A stretch of 64,000 nt of DNA from Dorea_A sp016295505 (GCF_039832105.1 NZ_JBDOHS010000003.1:1-64000); one strand, 5' to 3'; counted from the stretch's first letter, positions 25,159-34,340 are shown. The notes: generated from the sequence alone by a model not told the origin. Program-made: numbers and translations.

Positions 25159-26134
25159 GGTCAGTCACCTCCGGGATAACGAAACCTGAAGTTTTGTCCC
25201 TGTCTCTGATGATCCGGAAAGCTTCGCTGACCTGATGGTAATAATAAAAAGTATCATCCGTACTCTGATGTCCCAGATACCGGCTCAGAAATGGAAGCAT
25301 TTCCTTAAGCGCGATACCTTCTTCCATCCAGAGATTCATCCTTTTTACTACAAAGCTATGTCTGAGGCAGTGAACAGTAGGAGTTTTGTCACAGCCTTCT
25401 GCATATGGTGTCGCATTCCATGCCCTGCGAAATGCTGCGTTTATAGTGACAGAACACAGGCAGTTGCCCGGTTCTCTTGCAGGGAAAACCCATTCTGATA
25501 CGCATCTATGATGATCATTCAGTATTGTCTTATATTCCTTCATTAACACAGCAAGATCATCAGACATATATATCAGCCTGTCTTTATGACCTTTTGACTG
25601 CATGATTTTTAATGTTCCCGCTTCAAGATCTACATCACTCCACTTCAGTTTTCTCGCTTCTGAAATACGCAAGCCACAACAATAGATCAATCTGAAGATC
25701 ACTTTATACTCTGTAGACAGACGCAAAAACGAGGGAACTTTTATTTCGGGAGAATAACTGTCGATTTCATGAAAGAATGCTGATATTTCATCATCTGACA
25801 AGACATGCACCAGTCTTTTTTCACATTTATAAAAATTCGACGGAATATAGGCTTCCTCACCGAGGGAGATCATGAATAACGCAAACTGACGGATTATAGA
25901 AGTACGTGCTGAACAGGTAGATAATGCTTCTCCTTCACGCAATGTCCCCCATTTTTTGACCAGTTCCCTGCTGAGATATGGCTGTATAACGGATTCTTTT
26001 ACACAAAAATCGTCAAAATGTTTCAGTTTCCATTCTTCAGTTTCATAAGTGAATCCAACAGACCGCTTTTCCTGTAGAAACTGTTTAATATACGGAGCAA
26101 AACAGCTTTGATATTCATATCCGATGATCTTCAT
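25151..26134 (-). CDS. Tyrosine recombinase, second RIT gene
   Basis: About 327 residues with CCGLRISEARKLKW (Arg), VHCLRHSFVVKRM (HxxR) and GHQSTDDTFYYYHQV (His, Tyr). The start ATG at 26134 follows GGAGG and overlaps the first gene stop (TAATG); the longer frame to 26185 is rejected. Co-translated with its neighbours. Confidence 0.9.
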   Translation of the reverse strand: MKIIGYEYQSCFAPYIKQFLQEKRSVGFTYETEEWKLKHFDDFCVKESVIQPYLSRELVKKWGTLREGEALSTCSARTSIIRQFALFMISLGEEAYIPSNFYKCEKRLVHVLSDDEISAFFHEIDSYSPEIKVPSFLRLSTEYKVIFRLIYCCGLRISEARKLKWSDVDLEAGTLKIMQSKGHKDRLIYMSDDLAVLMKEYKTILNDHHRCVSEWVFPAREPGNCLCSVTINAAFRRAWNATPYAEGCDKTPTVHCLRHSFVVKRMNLWMEEGIALKEMLPFLSRYLGHQSTDDTFYYYHQVSEAFRIIRDRDKTSGFVIPEVTDHE

Positions 26135-28035
26135 TACAGACCTCCTTCCAACATCAGTCCGGTACCTGACAATGATAATCCGCATTTTCTGCTTCTTTCA
26201 TCATCCAGAAGAAGGTATTTCATTACGCTTGTCGGATCACGATGACCGAGTGCATCCATTACATCATCGATGCCGGCATGATTTTTCAGCAGATTTGTAG
26301 CAAAAGTCCTGCGTGTCACATGAAAACCGCCGCCCTTTACATCATTTCTTTCGGGCAGGATACGATAAAGCGCTCTGGTACATACTTTACCAGTCAATCT
26401 TCCATACGGGGCTTTGGATCTTACAAAAATAAAATCGCTTTCTGCATCAGGTCTGCCGTATTTCAGGTATGAATATATAGCATTTCCCACTTCAACAGGC
26501 ATTGGAAGAGTAATCTGTGTTTTAGTTTTTTTCATGATGATTGAGATCTGGCATTTCTTCCAGTCGATATCCTGAAAACGGAGTGCCAGGATATCATAGG
26601 CCCTCAGTCCTGTTTTTAGACCAAGCAAAACAATGGCAATATCGCGAAGTTCTACAGGGGCATTATGAGTCAGCCGGTACTTCTGGATCCTCTGAATCTG
26701 TTCATCGGACAAAACATCCACAATCTTATCTACGGGTGCACTTCCTGATATAAGGCATTGATCCAGACCATGTCTTTCTGTATATCGATGTTCATCAAGA
26801 TAGCGTAGGAAGGCTCTTACGATTACAAAGCGGGTGGCACGGCCTTTAAATGTGGAATGTTCATCCTGGATTGAGAATTCTTTGATTATCTCTGGAGAAA
26901 TCTGTTTGAAACTGTCATACCCATGATCGATCAAAAACAGACAAAAGCTTGCACAGGAACATCGATAAGATTTAAGTGTACCGCTTTCGCGATATTCACG
27001 TTTTTTCTGTTCTAAAAGACCTGCGACGGCTTCCTTACACCATTCAGGGAGTTCATCATATATGGTAGGAATGTATTTATATTTCCCGCCCGGGTGGATA
27101 TCGCCGCTAAGAAGATATTCATTACAAAAACTCAGAATTCTTCTCCAGTGAAGCCAGGAAGCTCCCAGTGTATTTTTTACCTCAGAGAACCATATCCAAA
27201 CGATATCCGGATGATAACCAAGGTCATGTATATCCAGAAACAGATAAAAAGCTGTTAAAGCATGTTTTGCCAGTTTCAATGTAGTACCGATATATCCATG
27301 GGCTTGCAGGCATTCGATAAAAGGCTCAATCTTTCCTTTAAAGTCTGCGGCCGACATAATTACATCTATCGTTTTCTGTAAAGCCACTTTATTCTCTGAA
27401 CAAAACGTATCGATCAACCCGATATGAGGATAAATCTGACTGTTAAAGAGAAGACTGTATGGCTTTGTGCATTTCCCGATCTTTTCATAGAACTGTATCA
27501 TCCGAGCCGTGTAATTAAGGATCACGTTTCTGGTTTCATCTGATTGATACATTTTTGTATTTACAAGTATCAGTACTGCTTCGTATGAGATATCTGATAT
27601 ATTGACAACTCCAATTTCATCAAAAATGAGTAACCCTTCGGAACAATATATACGTGTTAATTCTATTGTACGTTTTGTATAACGTTTACAACAGTCTTCA
27701 AGATAGAAATCAAGATCATCTTTCCATGAAACTGGAAGTTTATCGTATATTGATTGATTTAAATATAGCCTGCGGTCAGATACTGTTCCTGAAGAATCCA
27801 TTTCCTCTAACTGATATACATACCGGATCCATATGACACATCGCTGTGAAGGTAGGCTTTTCTTAATCTCAGCAAACCATTCATCACGCGCTTTGACCGT
27901 ATACTCGGTGCTATTTTGGTCGAGATACGATCCAAGAGATTCATAACAGTCCCTATGCGACTTTCTACTGCTTGAACACACCTTCTTTTCTTTAAGTAGT
28001 GACATTACCTTTTCGACGGTATCAACATAATTCAT
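26134..28035 (-). CDS. Tyrosine recombinase, first RIT gene, 633 residues
   Basis: Large recombinase. The catalytic domain occupies about 430-620, with LKTGLRAYDILAL (Arg), FHVTRRTFATNLL (HxxR) and GHRDPTSVMKYLLL (His, Tyr). The N-terminal 430 residues are helical and partly repetitive in fold, much longer than in the 403-residue relative at 8838-10049, in the size range of TnpB of Tn554-type trios. An ATG with AAAGGATG upstream near the right terminal repeat. Confidence 0.88.
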   Translation of the reverse strand: MNYVDTVEKVMSLLKEKKVCSSSRKSHRDCYESLGSYLDQNSTEYTVKARDEWFAEIKKSLPSQRCVIWIRYVYQLEEMDSSGTVSDRRLYLNQSIYDKLPVSWKDDLDFYLEDCCKRYTKRTIELTRIYCSEGLLIFDEIGVVNISDISYEAVLILVNTKMYQSDETRNVILNYTARMIQFYEKIGKCTKPYSLLFNSQIYPHIGLIDTFCSENKVALQKTIDVIMSAADFKGKIEPFIECLQAHGYIGTTLKLAKHALTAFYLFLDIHDLGYHPDIVWIWFSEVKNTLGASWLHWRRILSFCNEYLLSGDIHPGGKYKYIPTIYDELPEWCKEAVAGLLEQKKREYRESGTLKSYRCSCASFCLFLIDHGYDSFKQISPEIIKEFSIQDEHSTFKGRATRFVIVRAFLRYLDEHRYTERHGLDQCLISGSAPVDKIVDVLSDEQIQRIQKYRLTHNAPVELRDIAIVLLGLKTGLRAYDILALRFQDIDWKKCQISIIMKKTKTQITLPMPVEVGNAIYSYLKYGRPDAESDFIFVRSKAPYGRLTGKVCTRALYRILPERNDVKGGGFHVTRRTFATNLLKNHAGIDDVMDALGHRDPTSVMKYLLLDDERSRKCGLSLSGTGLMLEGGL

Positions 28036-28085
28036 GAAATCACATCCTTTCGATTTTAATGCGATTCCATTATCACATAAAATAT

Positions 28086-28167
28086 GTTATCCTCATCTTA
28101 TTTGCGAGGAAGTGAGTAAATATCTCTATATTCAGAAAAGATGAGGATAAAAATGTCGTGAGGATAA
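28086..28167. repeat. RIT terminal inverted repeat, right
   Basis: Reverse complement partner of 24049-24130; the inner 69 bp (28086-28154) differ at only a few positions from 24062-24130. Confidence 0.88.
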
Positions 28168-28168
28168 A

Positions 28169-28198
28169 CCACATTATTCGAATGTTAGGATAATGTGG
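28169..28198. repeat. 30-bp palindrome at the RIT right junction
   Basis: CCACATTATTC (28169-28179) pairs with 28188-28198 with one mismatch. It lies between the right terminal repeat and the tnpB sequence and has no left-end counterpart, so it may be the crossover/core site or a captured remnant of a previous target. Confidence 0.6.
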
Positions 28199-28514
28199 CT
28201 ACACTGATTTAAGGCGTGGAATTGACGGCTTAGCATCCACTATTAAATATCAATTCGAACTGGATCCTTTTCAGAAAAACATCCTATTTCTCTTCTGTGG
28301 CAAACGTACCGACCGAATCAAAGGGCTGGTTTGGGAAGGAGATGGATTCCTTCTTCTTTACAAGCGATTAAATGTTGGTGGATTCAGTTGGCCTCGTACG
28401 AAGGAAGAGGCATTGGAGGTTACTCCTGAACAATATCGCATGTTGATGCAGGGACTTGAAATCGTTGCCAAACGTCCAATAGAGGAACTGACAGATCCTC
28501 CAAAAACAATGTAA
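28199..28514 (+). pseudogene. tnpB: IS66 tnpB, 3-prime part
   Basis: Continues TnpB after the RIT insertion: YTDLRRGID-type start, then FQKNILFLFCGKRTDRIKGL and WEGDGFLLLYKRL, the core of IS66 Orf2, ending at TAA 28512-28514. Separated from its start codon by 4.15 kb. Confidence 0.9.
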
Positions 28515-28585
28515 TTGTGCAATTCGTAGAAAATAACATTTCTATTTTTTACGCGTAAAAACAATATAAATTATTATTTTAATAG

Positions 28586-28709
28586 TTATCCACAAAATCG
28601 TTTTTTGTGAGAGTAATTCTTTTTGCCAAAGAAAAATCCCTCGCAGAGTCTGTGGATAACAGTCATGAGTATCTCATAAATTCTGGGATATTCATGATTG
28701 TTATCCACC
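28586..28709. other. Three DnaA-box-like motifs and large inverted repeat inside IS66
   Basis: TTATCCACA at 28586-28594, TGTGGATAA at 28651-28659 and TTATCCACC at 28701-28709. The last two lie in the arms of a 23-bp imperfect inverted repeat (28651-28673 with 28687-28709). They occupy the noncoding gap between tnpB and tnpC (28515-28798). Confidence 0.7.
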
Positions 28710-28798
28710 GTCAAAATGACGAATAACAATACGTGGTGAATTCGCCTAAACTCCAGTTTTCTGCTATAATGACTTCAGAAATAAAAGGAGTTTGAACA

Positions 28799-30424
28799 AT
28801 GGCATTTAAATTCACCGAAGAACAACTGAATACATTGGATAAGTCTTTTATCGTAGAGTTATTCCTCCAGCTTCAGGAACAGAACGATAAGCTTTCTGGC
28901 GAGATACAAGATTTAAATAAAAAAATCGAACTCCTCATTGAACAGGTCACTCTTTCCAATAAGAACAGATTCGGCAGATCTTCTGAGAAGATGGAGGATG
29001 CCAGTCAGATCTGTTTCATGGAAATAGATGGAACCATCGTTTTCTTCAATGAAGCCGAGGCGGTATCTGATCTGGATGCCGAAGAACCTGAGACTTTGGA
29101 ACCAAAACCAGCTCGCAAAGCAAAATCTGTTGGTAAGAAGAATGCCGATCTGTCAGGTCTTCCGGTGAACATCATTACGCACTATATGACCGAGGAAGAA
29201 TTAGTGGCTGAGTTTGGAGAAAACGGTTGGAAGCAGCTTCCGGATGCGATTTCCAAACGTTACCGTTTCATTCCTGCAAAGGTTGAAGTAGATGAGCATC
29301 ATGTTGGTGTGTATGCCAGCAAGAAAGATGGACGAATTATAAAAGCAGACCACCCACAGGCATTGCTTCACGGAAGTCTGGTATCTCCAACACTTGCTGC
29401 AGCGATTATGAATGGCAAGTATGTGAATGCTGTTCCGCTCTATCGCCTGGAACAGGAGTTTTCCCGTTATGGTCTTAGCATCACACGCCAAAACATGGCC
29501 AACTGGATGATCCGACTGGGTGAAAGCTACCTGGCAATCCTGTACGATTATCTCCACCAAAAGCTGTATGATTATCATGTGATCCAGGCAGATGAAACTC
29601 CTGTTTTGGTACATCGAGATGGTCGTCCTGCCGGATCCAAGAGCTACATGTGGGTGTATCGCTCCGGGCATCTGTACAAAGACAAACAGATTGTCCTGTA
29701 TGATTACCATAAAACTCGCAACAGCTCCCATCCAAGAGAATTCCTCAAGAACTATTCCGGCATCTGTGTAACGGATGGATATCAGGTCTACCACAAAGTG
29801 GAAAAGGAACGCGAAGATCTGCGGATCGCAGGCTGCTGGGTTCATGCCAGAAGAAAGTTTGACGAGGCGATGAACGTTGTTCCAAAAGAACAGCGCAAGA
29901 AGTCCAACGCCTATCTGGTAATGAAACAGATTCAGGCAATCTACCGCGAGGAGGGGAAACTACAAGAACTCTCACCTGATGAGAGACTTATGCAGCGACA
30001 ACTGGTTATAAAACCATTGGTTGATGCCTTATTTGTGTACCTCAAAAAAATGGAACCAACTGTTCCCACTAGCGGACAGCTTCGAAAGGCATACACATAT
30101 ATCTTGAATCAGGAGAAATATCTCCGGGTATTTCTGGAAGATGGCGAAGTTCCTATCGATAACAACGCATCGGAACGTGCTATACGAGGTTTCTGCATTG
30201 GCAAAAAGAACTGGCAGATGATCGACACTATCAACGGTGCCCATTCATCCGCAATCATCTACAGCATTGCGGAAACAGCAAAGGCAAACAACCTAAAGCC
30301 ATATGATTACTTCGTATATCTCTTAGAAGAGATTCCGAAACATATGGATGATACCGACCGGTCCTTTCTGGATGATCTGTTACCGTGGTCACCAAATCTA
30401 CCGGACGGGATTCGCAAGAACTGA
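28799..30424 (+). CDS. tnpC: IS66 family transposase TnpC
   Basis: 541-residue DDE transposase. Coiled-coil N terminus (about 20-55), FGRSSEKME, then catalytic region with QADETPVLVH (Asp), VTDGYQVYHKV (Asp) and NNASERAIRGFCIGKKNW (Glu). AAAAGGAG precedes the ATG. Intact; the element is blocked only by the RIT in tnpB. Confidence 0.93.
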   Translation: MAFKFTEEQLNTLDKSFIVELFLQLQEQNDKLSGEIQDLNKKIELLIEQVTLSNKNRFGRSSEKMEDASQICFMEIDGTIVFFNEAEAVSDLDAEEPETLEPKPARKAKSVGKKNADLSGLPVNIITHYMTEEELVAEFGENGWKQLPDAISKRYRFIPAKVEVDEHHVGVYASKKDGRIIKADHPQALLHGSLVSPTLAAAIMNGKYVNAVPLYRLEQEFSRYGLSITRQNMANWMIRLGESYLAILYDYLHQKLYDYHVIQADETPVLVHRDGRPAGSKSYMWVYRSGHLYKDKQIVLYDYHKTRNSSHPREFLKNYSGICVTDGYQVYHKVEKEREDLRIAGCWVHARRKFDEAMNVVPKEQRKKSNAYLVMKQIQAIYREEGKLQELSPDERLMQRQLVIKPLVDALFVYLKKMEPTVPTSGQLRKAYTYILNQEKYLRVFLEDGEVPIDNNASERAIRGFCIGKKNWQMIDTINGAHSSAIIYSIAETAKANNLKPYDYFVYLLEEIPKHMDDTDRSFLDDLLPWSPNLPDGIRKN

Positions 30425-30430
30425 TGACCA

Positions 30431-30458
30431 GGGCTGCCGTGAGGCAGCTCTTACTTTT
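30431..30458 (+). terminator. Terminator after tnpC
   Basis: GGGCTGCC and GGCAGCTC form a stem around GTGA, followed by TTACTTTTTC. Confidence 0.6.
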
Positions 30459-30594
30459 TCGGGGTACTTGCTATTGAACGTTTACCATTCTTCTTTTTCC
30501 ATTTCTGCTCAGCTGTAAGATCTGTCTTCGGCTTTATTTCCTGATATGGAAGTTCTTTTTGTTCTTTAATGTCTGATGTTTTTACTTCGTTCAT
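30451..30594 (-). pseudogene. Short gene truncated by IS66 (MNEVKTSDIKEQ...)
   Basis: The ATG overlaps the stop of the HerA-like ATPase (TAATG). About 35 native residues (MNEVKTSDIKEQ, then TAEQKWKKKNG) run into the IS66 right end, and the frame stops inside the IS. The original 3-prime part is at about 23500-23532, where it would have ended a few codons later. Function unknown; a small partner of the ATPase by position. Confidence 0.55.
30486..30493. repeat. 8-bp target duplication of IS66, right
   Basis: CATTCTTC, identical to 23525-23532. Confidence 0.9.
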
Positions 30595-31565
30595 TAGTAA
30601 ACCCAACCTTTTTCCATATACACTTCCGTAAAACGAGTCAGAATATCATTATAGGAAGCATCTCGAGTTGCCTTCTCGTAGATTATTAGTGCAACCGCCA
30701 GATTAATCTGGTCTTTTGTATATTCCATTACAGAAGGTTGCAAAGAATCTACGACTGTCTTGGTCCATTGATGAATATCACTGCTAGACTGAGATATACG
30801 AATTGCTTCTTCTGCTTTTAAGAAATCGTAAATCAATGTCCTTAATGAACTAACTGCATTATCGGTTCCTGAAGAAAGATACTCCATAAAATCTTTCTTT
30901 ACCATACTGCTCAGGCGAGATTTCAAAACGATTTCCTTCAGTTTTACAATGTCAGTCTGATGTCCGGATTGGGTCACTTCCTGATTCATAATGCAGTCAA
31001 GAAGAGATTCTGTAGCCACGTCTGTTTCATCATAATTTGGATAGTCTTTCTCACCCGGAACAAATTTAAACAGGCTTGAATTTCCTTCAAATTTATCGAC
31101 TTTACAGAGTACCGGCTGAACCCATTCGTTCTGATAAACTGCAGCTACGCCTCTCGGAAGTTTTGCTAATTCAATAATCTGATCCTCATTTAAGCCAGCT
31201 GCTTTTCCAACGAGATTCCTGTCGCTTTCATCCGGAAGACGCATGATAATCTTTGTATTCGTATTTCGGATAACTGACATATCCATGAGTCCAGGTGCCT
31301 GGTCAGCAATAATAAATCCTTCTCCGTAGGTACGCATCTCAGCAATTGCATTTGCAAGCATTTCAACGCTCTTTCCAAGAAGATTAGCACTTTCTGAACT
31401 CTGTTCTGTTGATGTTCTTCTAAGAATATTATGAGCTTCTTCGAGAACTGTCAGATGGTTAAGTTCAAGGTTCATGCCTTCAGCAGAGGACATACGATGT
31501 TCCTGCAATTTTAGAACAAGCATACCCATGATGAGCGATTTGGTCTCGGTAGATCTGCTAAATTC
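30594..31565 (-). pseudogene. HerA/VirB4-like ATPase, C-terminal part cut by IS21
   Basis: Starts at the IS21 end with SRSTETKSLIMGMLVLKLQE and continues NHLTVLEEAHNILRR (Walker B, Glu), YGEGFIIADQAPGLMD (sensor-like Gln) and NTNTKIIMRLPDESD, typical of HerA/DUF87 ATPases. The Walker A half is missing; it is not found on the far side of IS21, so the insertion was joined to a deletion. The apparent start at 31634 lies in IS21 sequence. Confidence 0.75.
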
Positions 31566-31642
31566 GGTCGAACTGACCGGCCAGCTCGGATGAGCTGACC
31601 GCGAGTTCATTTTATCTGACCACTTGTAGATCAATTTGCAGG

Positions 31643-32398
31643 TTACTTGGAAGGATTTCTCATATTCCTTCCGTTAAATTCAAGCCGATATGCGTTGTGG
31701 ATGATACGGTCCATGCAGGCATCCGCATAAGTGTTATCCTGAAATAATTCGTACCAGCTGGATACAGGAATCTGCGAAATCACCATTGTAGAATGACGGC
31801 AGTCTCTACTGTCGATGACCTCGAAGAGGTTGCGGCATTTATCAATGTCCAGTTCCATCAATCCAAAGTCATCTATAACAAGCAGATCAAGAGCGGCCAG
31901 CTTCTTGGTATAGTTCAGATATTCGCCTGTAACCTGAGCCTGTTCTAACTCATAAATCAGTGTGCTGGCCTTGACGTATCTTACGGTATGGAATAACCGC
32001 AATGCGCTGATGCATAGAGCATTGGATATGTAGGTTTTACCAGAACCAGTGCTTCCGGTGATCAGAAGATTCTTTCCTTCATCAATCCAGTTACAGGCAG
32101 CAAGCCTTTCAATGGTAGTTGTATCTAGGAAACGGTCTGCATCATAAATGGATTCATCAATGTCCGCGGCCGGGTATTTCAGGGTTGCTTTCTTTAAAAA
32201 ACGGTTGAATTTCTTATTGTAGCGGGTATCCCACTCTGAACAGATAATCTCGGAAATTCGTTCATCAAAACTCTGAAGACCACTGTTGGGATTGGCAAGC
32301 TGTTTCTCCAGAGTGTCCGCCATGCTTGAAAGTTTCATCGATCTAAGCTTTCCACAAAGCTCATGAAAGTTAATGTCAACTGTTGTAGTATTCATCAT
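31643..32398 (-). CDS. istB: IS21 helper ATPase IstB
   Basis: 251-residue AAA+ ATPase, DnaC-like. Walker A GSTGSGKTYISNAL and Walker B LLVIDDFGLMELD are intact. The ATG overlaps the istA stop by 4 nt. Assembles on target DNA to direct IstA. Confidence 0.93.
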   Translation of the reverse strand: MMNTTTVDINFHELCGKLRSMKLSSMADTLEKQLANPNSGLQSFDERISEIICSEWDTRYNKKFNRFLKKATLKYPAADIDESIYDADRFLDTTTIERLAACNWIDEGKNLLITGSTGSGKTYISNALCISALRLFHTVRYVKASTLIYELEQAQVTGEYLNYTKKLAALDLLVIDDFGLMELDIDKCRNLFEVIDSRDCRHSTMVISQIPVSSWYELFQDNTYADACMDRIIHNAYRLEFNGRNMRNPSK

Positions 32399-33948
32399 TT
32401 ATAAAAGTCCTTTCCTCTGATATTTGTGTGTTCTGGAAGCTTTTCGCTTCCGGGGCTGCTGTTCTTGTTCAGCATGTCAGTTAGGACTCGTTTAAAATAT
32501 GAATAACGGCAGGCATTGCATGTGACACAGGTCTTGGCAGCTTCTTCGACCACAAGACGTGAAACTCCGTCACAGCAATGGATGATTCCATTACAACTGT
32601 TATAAGTCTGTTCCTCATGAATCGCAGAATGCAAAACTGTATCAATGAGTTTTACCATATATGGTCCGAATACTTTAGCCCGGCTCCTGTAGTAATCTCC
32701 ATCCCTGCTGTTGATCTCTTTGTAATAGAGATGTCCCGGTGGCATATGGGAGTCATCGGTGATGTATTTCGGGTATTCGTTATAGCTGCGTTTATGAGTA
32801 CAGATCAGGCGGTTGTTTTTATCACAGATCCGAATCTCGGTCGGCGTAGCTTTAAGAATTGCAGGCTGGTTATAATACGTGTACAATACAGAATAATAGT
32901 GGCCATCATAGAGAAGATGGTAGTTATTCGGTATGTGTGCAAATGGTTTATAGTCGCACAGCGTGAAGGATCCGTCGGAAAGAGTCTTCATCTGGGGCTT
33001 GTCATACCTGAGAAATGAATCCATACGAGAATACTTCCAGCCTTTGGGAACTTCTCTGTTGATGGCTTCTATTATCTTGCGACAGGCACGGTTAATAGCC
33101 TCAAAGTTTGGATAGATATTTTTCTTTAACTCTTCCAGCAGCCATGTTTCCAGATACTGGACATATTTTTCGACAGTGGGCTTTCCTTTCGGTTTGCGTG
33201 CCGGTGGCGGTAGGATGACAACATCATAAAAGTTCTCAAGATCCTGATAGGATGCGTTGATGATAATTTCATCCTTTGTGTGCTTTGTTACAGCTGTTTT
33301 GCAGTTATCCGGCACAAGGTATTTGGGAACAGCTTTATAATAATCAAGTGCATGAACTGTCCCAGCAATAAAGTTTGCCATACGTTCATCCGGAAAGATC
33401 TCTGCATATATACAGCTGCTGACACCTATCGTGGTCACGAATACATGGACTTTAAAGATTTCTCCAGTCTCGGGATCGACAACCAGCTCCGGCTTGTCAC
33501 CAACCCAGTCGATATAGACCCGCTCACCGGGAATCCGTTCTACCGGCATGGAGACTTTTTCTGAACCGTAGTTATGCTTTACGAAGTCATGAAAGTAATG
33601 TACAAACTGCGTGTACTGGTAACCGTCAGGATTATCCTTTTTATAATCTACCCACTGATAGAAAAGGTTGGCTTTACTGCCCTTGGCAGTAAGGCGGTCA
33701 TAAATCAGTTGATAGTCCGGCAACGGGATTTCCTTTCTCCGGATATTTTCCGGCGGATAGAAGGCTGTTTCAACCTTCTCCGGCTCCATCTGTCGGATAT
33801 CGGCAAGTGGGAGCCCAAGCTCATTTGCTCTGTCAAGGATGAGCTTGACTGTGCCCTGACCAATGCCATACCGAAATCTGATATCTCGATAGGAGAAATG
33901 TTTCTCCCGCATTTCAAGGACACCAATAATAACTGTGTAACTTTGCAT
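32395..33948 (-). CDS. istA: IS21 transposase IstA
   Basis: 517-residue transposase: N-terminal HTH (FSYRDIRFRYGIGQGTVKLIL), then rve core with VYIDWVGDKPELV (Asp) and YLVPDNCKTAV (Asp). Start at 33948 with AGGAGG upstream. Intact. Confidence 0.92.
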   Translation of the reverse strand: MQSYTVIIGVLEMREKHFSYRDIRFRYGIGQGTVKLILDRANELGLPLADIRQMEPEKVETAFYPPENIRRKEIPLPDYQLIYDRLTAKGSKANLFYQWVDYKKDNPDGYQYTQFVHYFHDFVKHNYGSEKVSMPVERIPGERVYIDWVGDKPELVVDPETGEIFKVHVFVTTIGVSSCIYAEIFPDERMANFIAGTVHALDYYKAVPKYLVPDNCKTAVTKHTKDEIIINASYQDLENFYDVVILPPPARKPKGKPTVEKYVQYLETWLLEELKKNIYPNFEAINRACRKIIEAINREVPKGWKYSRMDSFLRYDKPQMKTLSDGSFTLCDYKPFAHIPNNYHLLYDGHYYSVLYTYYNQPAILKATPTEIRICDKNNRLICTHKRSYNEYPKYITDDSHMPPGHLYYKEINSRDGDYYRSRAKVFGPYMVKLIDTVLHSAIHEEQTYNSCNGIIHCCDGVSRLVVEEAAKTCVTCNACRYSYFKRVLTDMLNKNSSPGSEKLPEHTNIRGKDFYK

Positions 33949-34074
33949 TTCGTTACCTCCTTTGAATGATGTGTAGCAATAGCTACATCAATCACTATAT
34001 CAAAGTTGGTCAGCATCCGAAATGCGTGGTCAGTTCTATTGAAAGGGCTGGTCAGCCGTTAATGAAACAAGCGG

Positions 34075-34281
34075 TCAGTTCAGCCGAAATTTGCAATCAA
34101 ATTTTAAATTTTTTCTATTTTTCTTACTGTGCCACCCACACAAACCGTTCCATTTTATTACCACCATATGTATGGTACTTTTACTCACCCCGAATTTTTT
34201 TGCAGTCTGCCTCACAGTCGCCTTATGTTCAATGATATAATATGCGATCTCTACTGCCCGTTCCTCAATATAATCTTTCAT
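34075..34281 (-). pseudogene. SpoIIID-like N-terminal fragment, copy 1
   Basis: Begins MKDYIEERAVEIAYYIIEHKA and holds the HTH (TVRQTAKKFGVSKSTIH) of sporulation regulator SpoIIID, then departs from the family (MVVIKWNGL) and reads into the IS21 end. About half of the normal 80-90 residues remain. AGGGG precedes the ATG. Lies in the 201-bp direct repeat; a second copy is at 38499-38630. Confidence 0.75.
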
Positions 34282-34340
34282 ACAAAACCCCTGCATTCAT
34301 TGTTTTTACAATGTATGCAGGGGTGAGTAGCAATATGCGG
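34140..34340. repeat. 201-bp direct repeat, copy 1
   Basis: Matches 38489-38689 with three visible differences. Contains the SpoIIID-like start and a hairpin upstream of it (CCCCTGCAT...ATGCAGGGG, about 34288-34323). Confidence 0.88.

Larger units (their letters stand above)
24049..28198 (-). mobile_element. Recombinase-in-trio (RIT) element inserted in IS66 tnpB
   Basis: Three overlapping tyrosine recombinase genes flanked by inverted repeats of about 82 bp (24049-24130 and 28086-28167), plus a 30-bp palindrome at 28169-28198 on the right side only. Flanks rejoin into the TnpB reading frame (ATG-YTDLR), which fixes the ends within a few bases. RIT elements are a known class; this one is complete and caught in a dated target. 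Confidence 0.88.
23533..30485 (+). mobile_element. IS66-family element interrupted by a RIT element
   Basis: Terminal inverted repeats begin GTAAACG at 23533 (left) and at 30485 on the other strand (GTAAACGTTCAATAGC), with matching AATAGC and GTACC blocks. CATTCTTC flanks both ends. It carries tnpA (23625-24011), tnpB (split at 24048 and 28199) and tnpC (28799-30424). Removing the inserted RIT leaves a normal-size IS66 of about 2.8 kb. Confidence 0.92.
31565..34086 (-). mobile_element. IS21-family insertion sequence
   Basis: Ends carry several CTGACC repeats in opposite orientation: left CGGTCGAACTGACC at 31565, right CGGCTGAACTGACC on the other strand ending at 34086, with further copies inside each end (31590s, 31615s; 34010-34075). 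Multiple terminal repeats and istA/istB are the family hallmark. No obvious target duplication. Confidence 0.8.

Noticed and set aside
31190..31390. Short minus-strand frame within the HerA-like ATPase
   Set aside because: Out of frame with the ATPase, no ribosome site, no homology recognised.
34075..34281. Functional spoIIID gene
   Set aside because: Only about half of the protein is present and both copies lose the C-terminal half.
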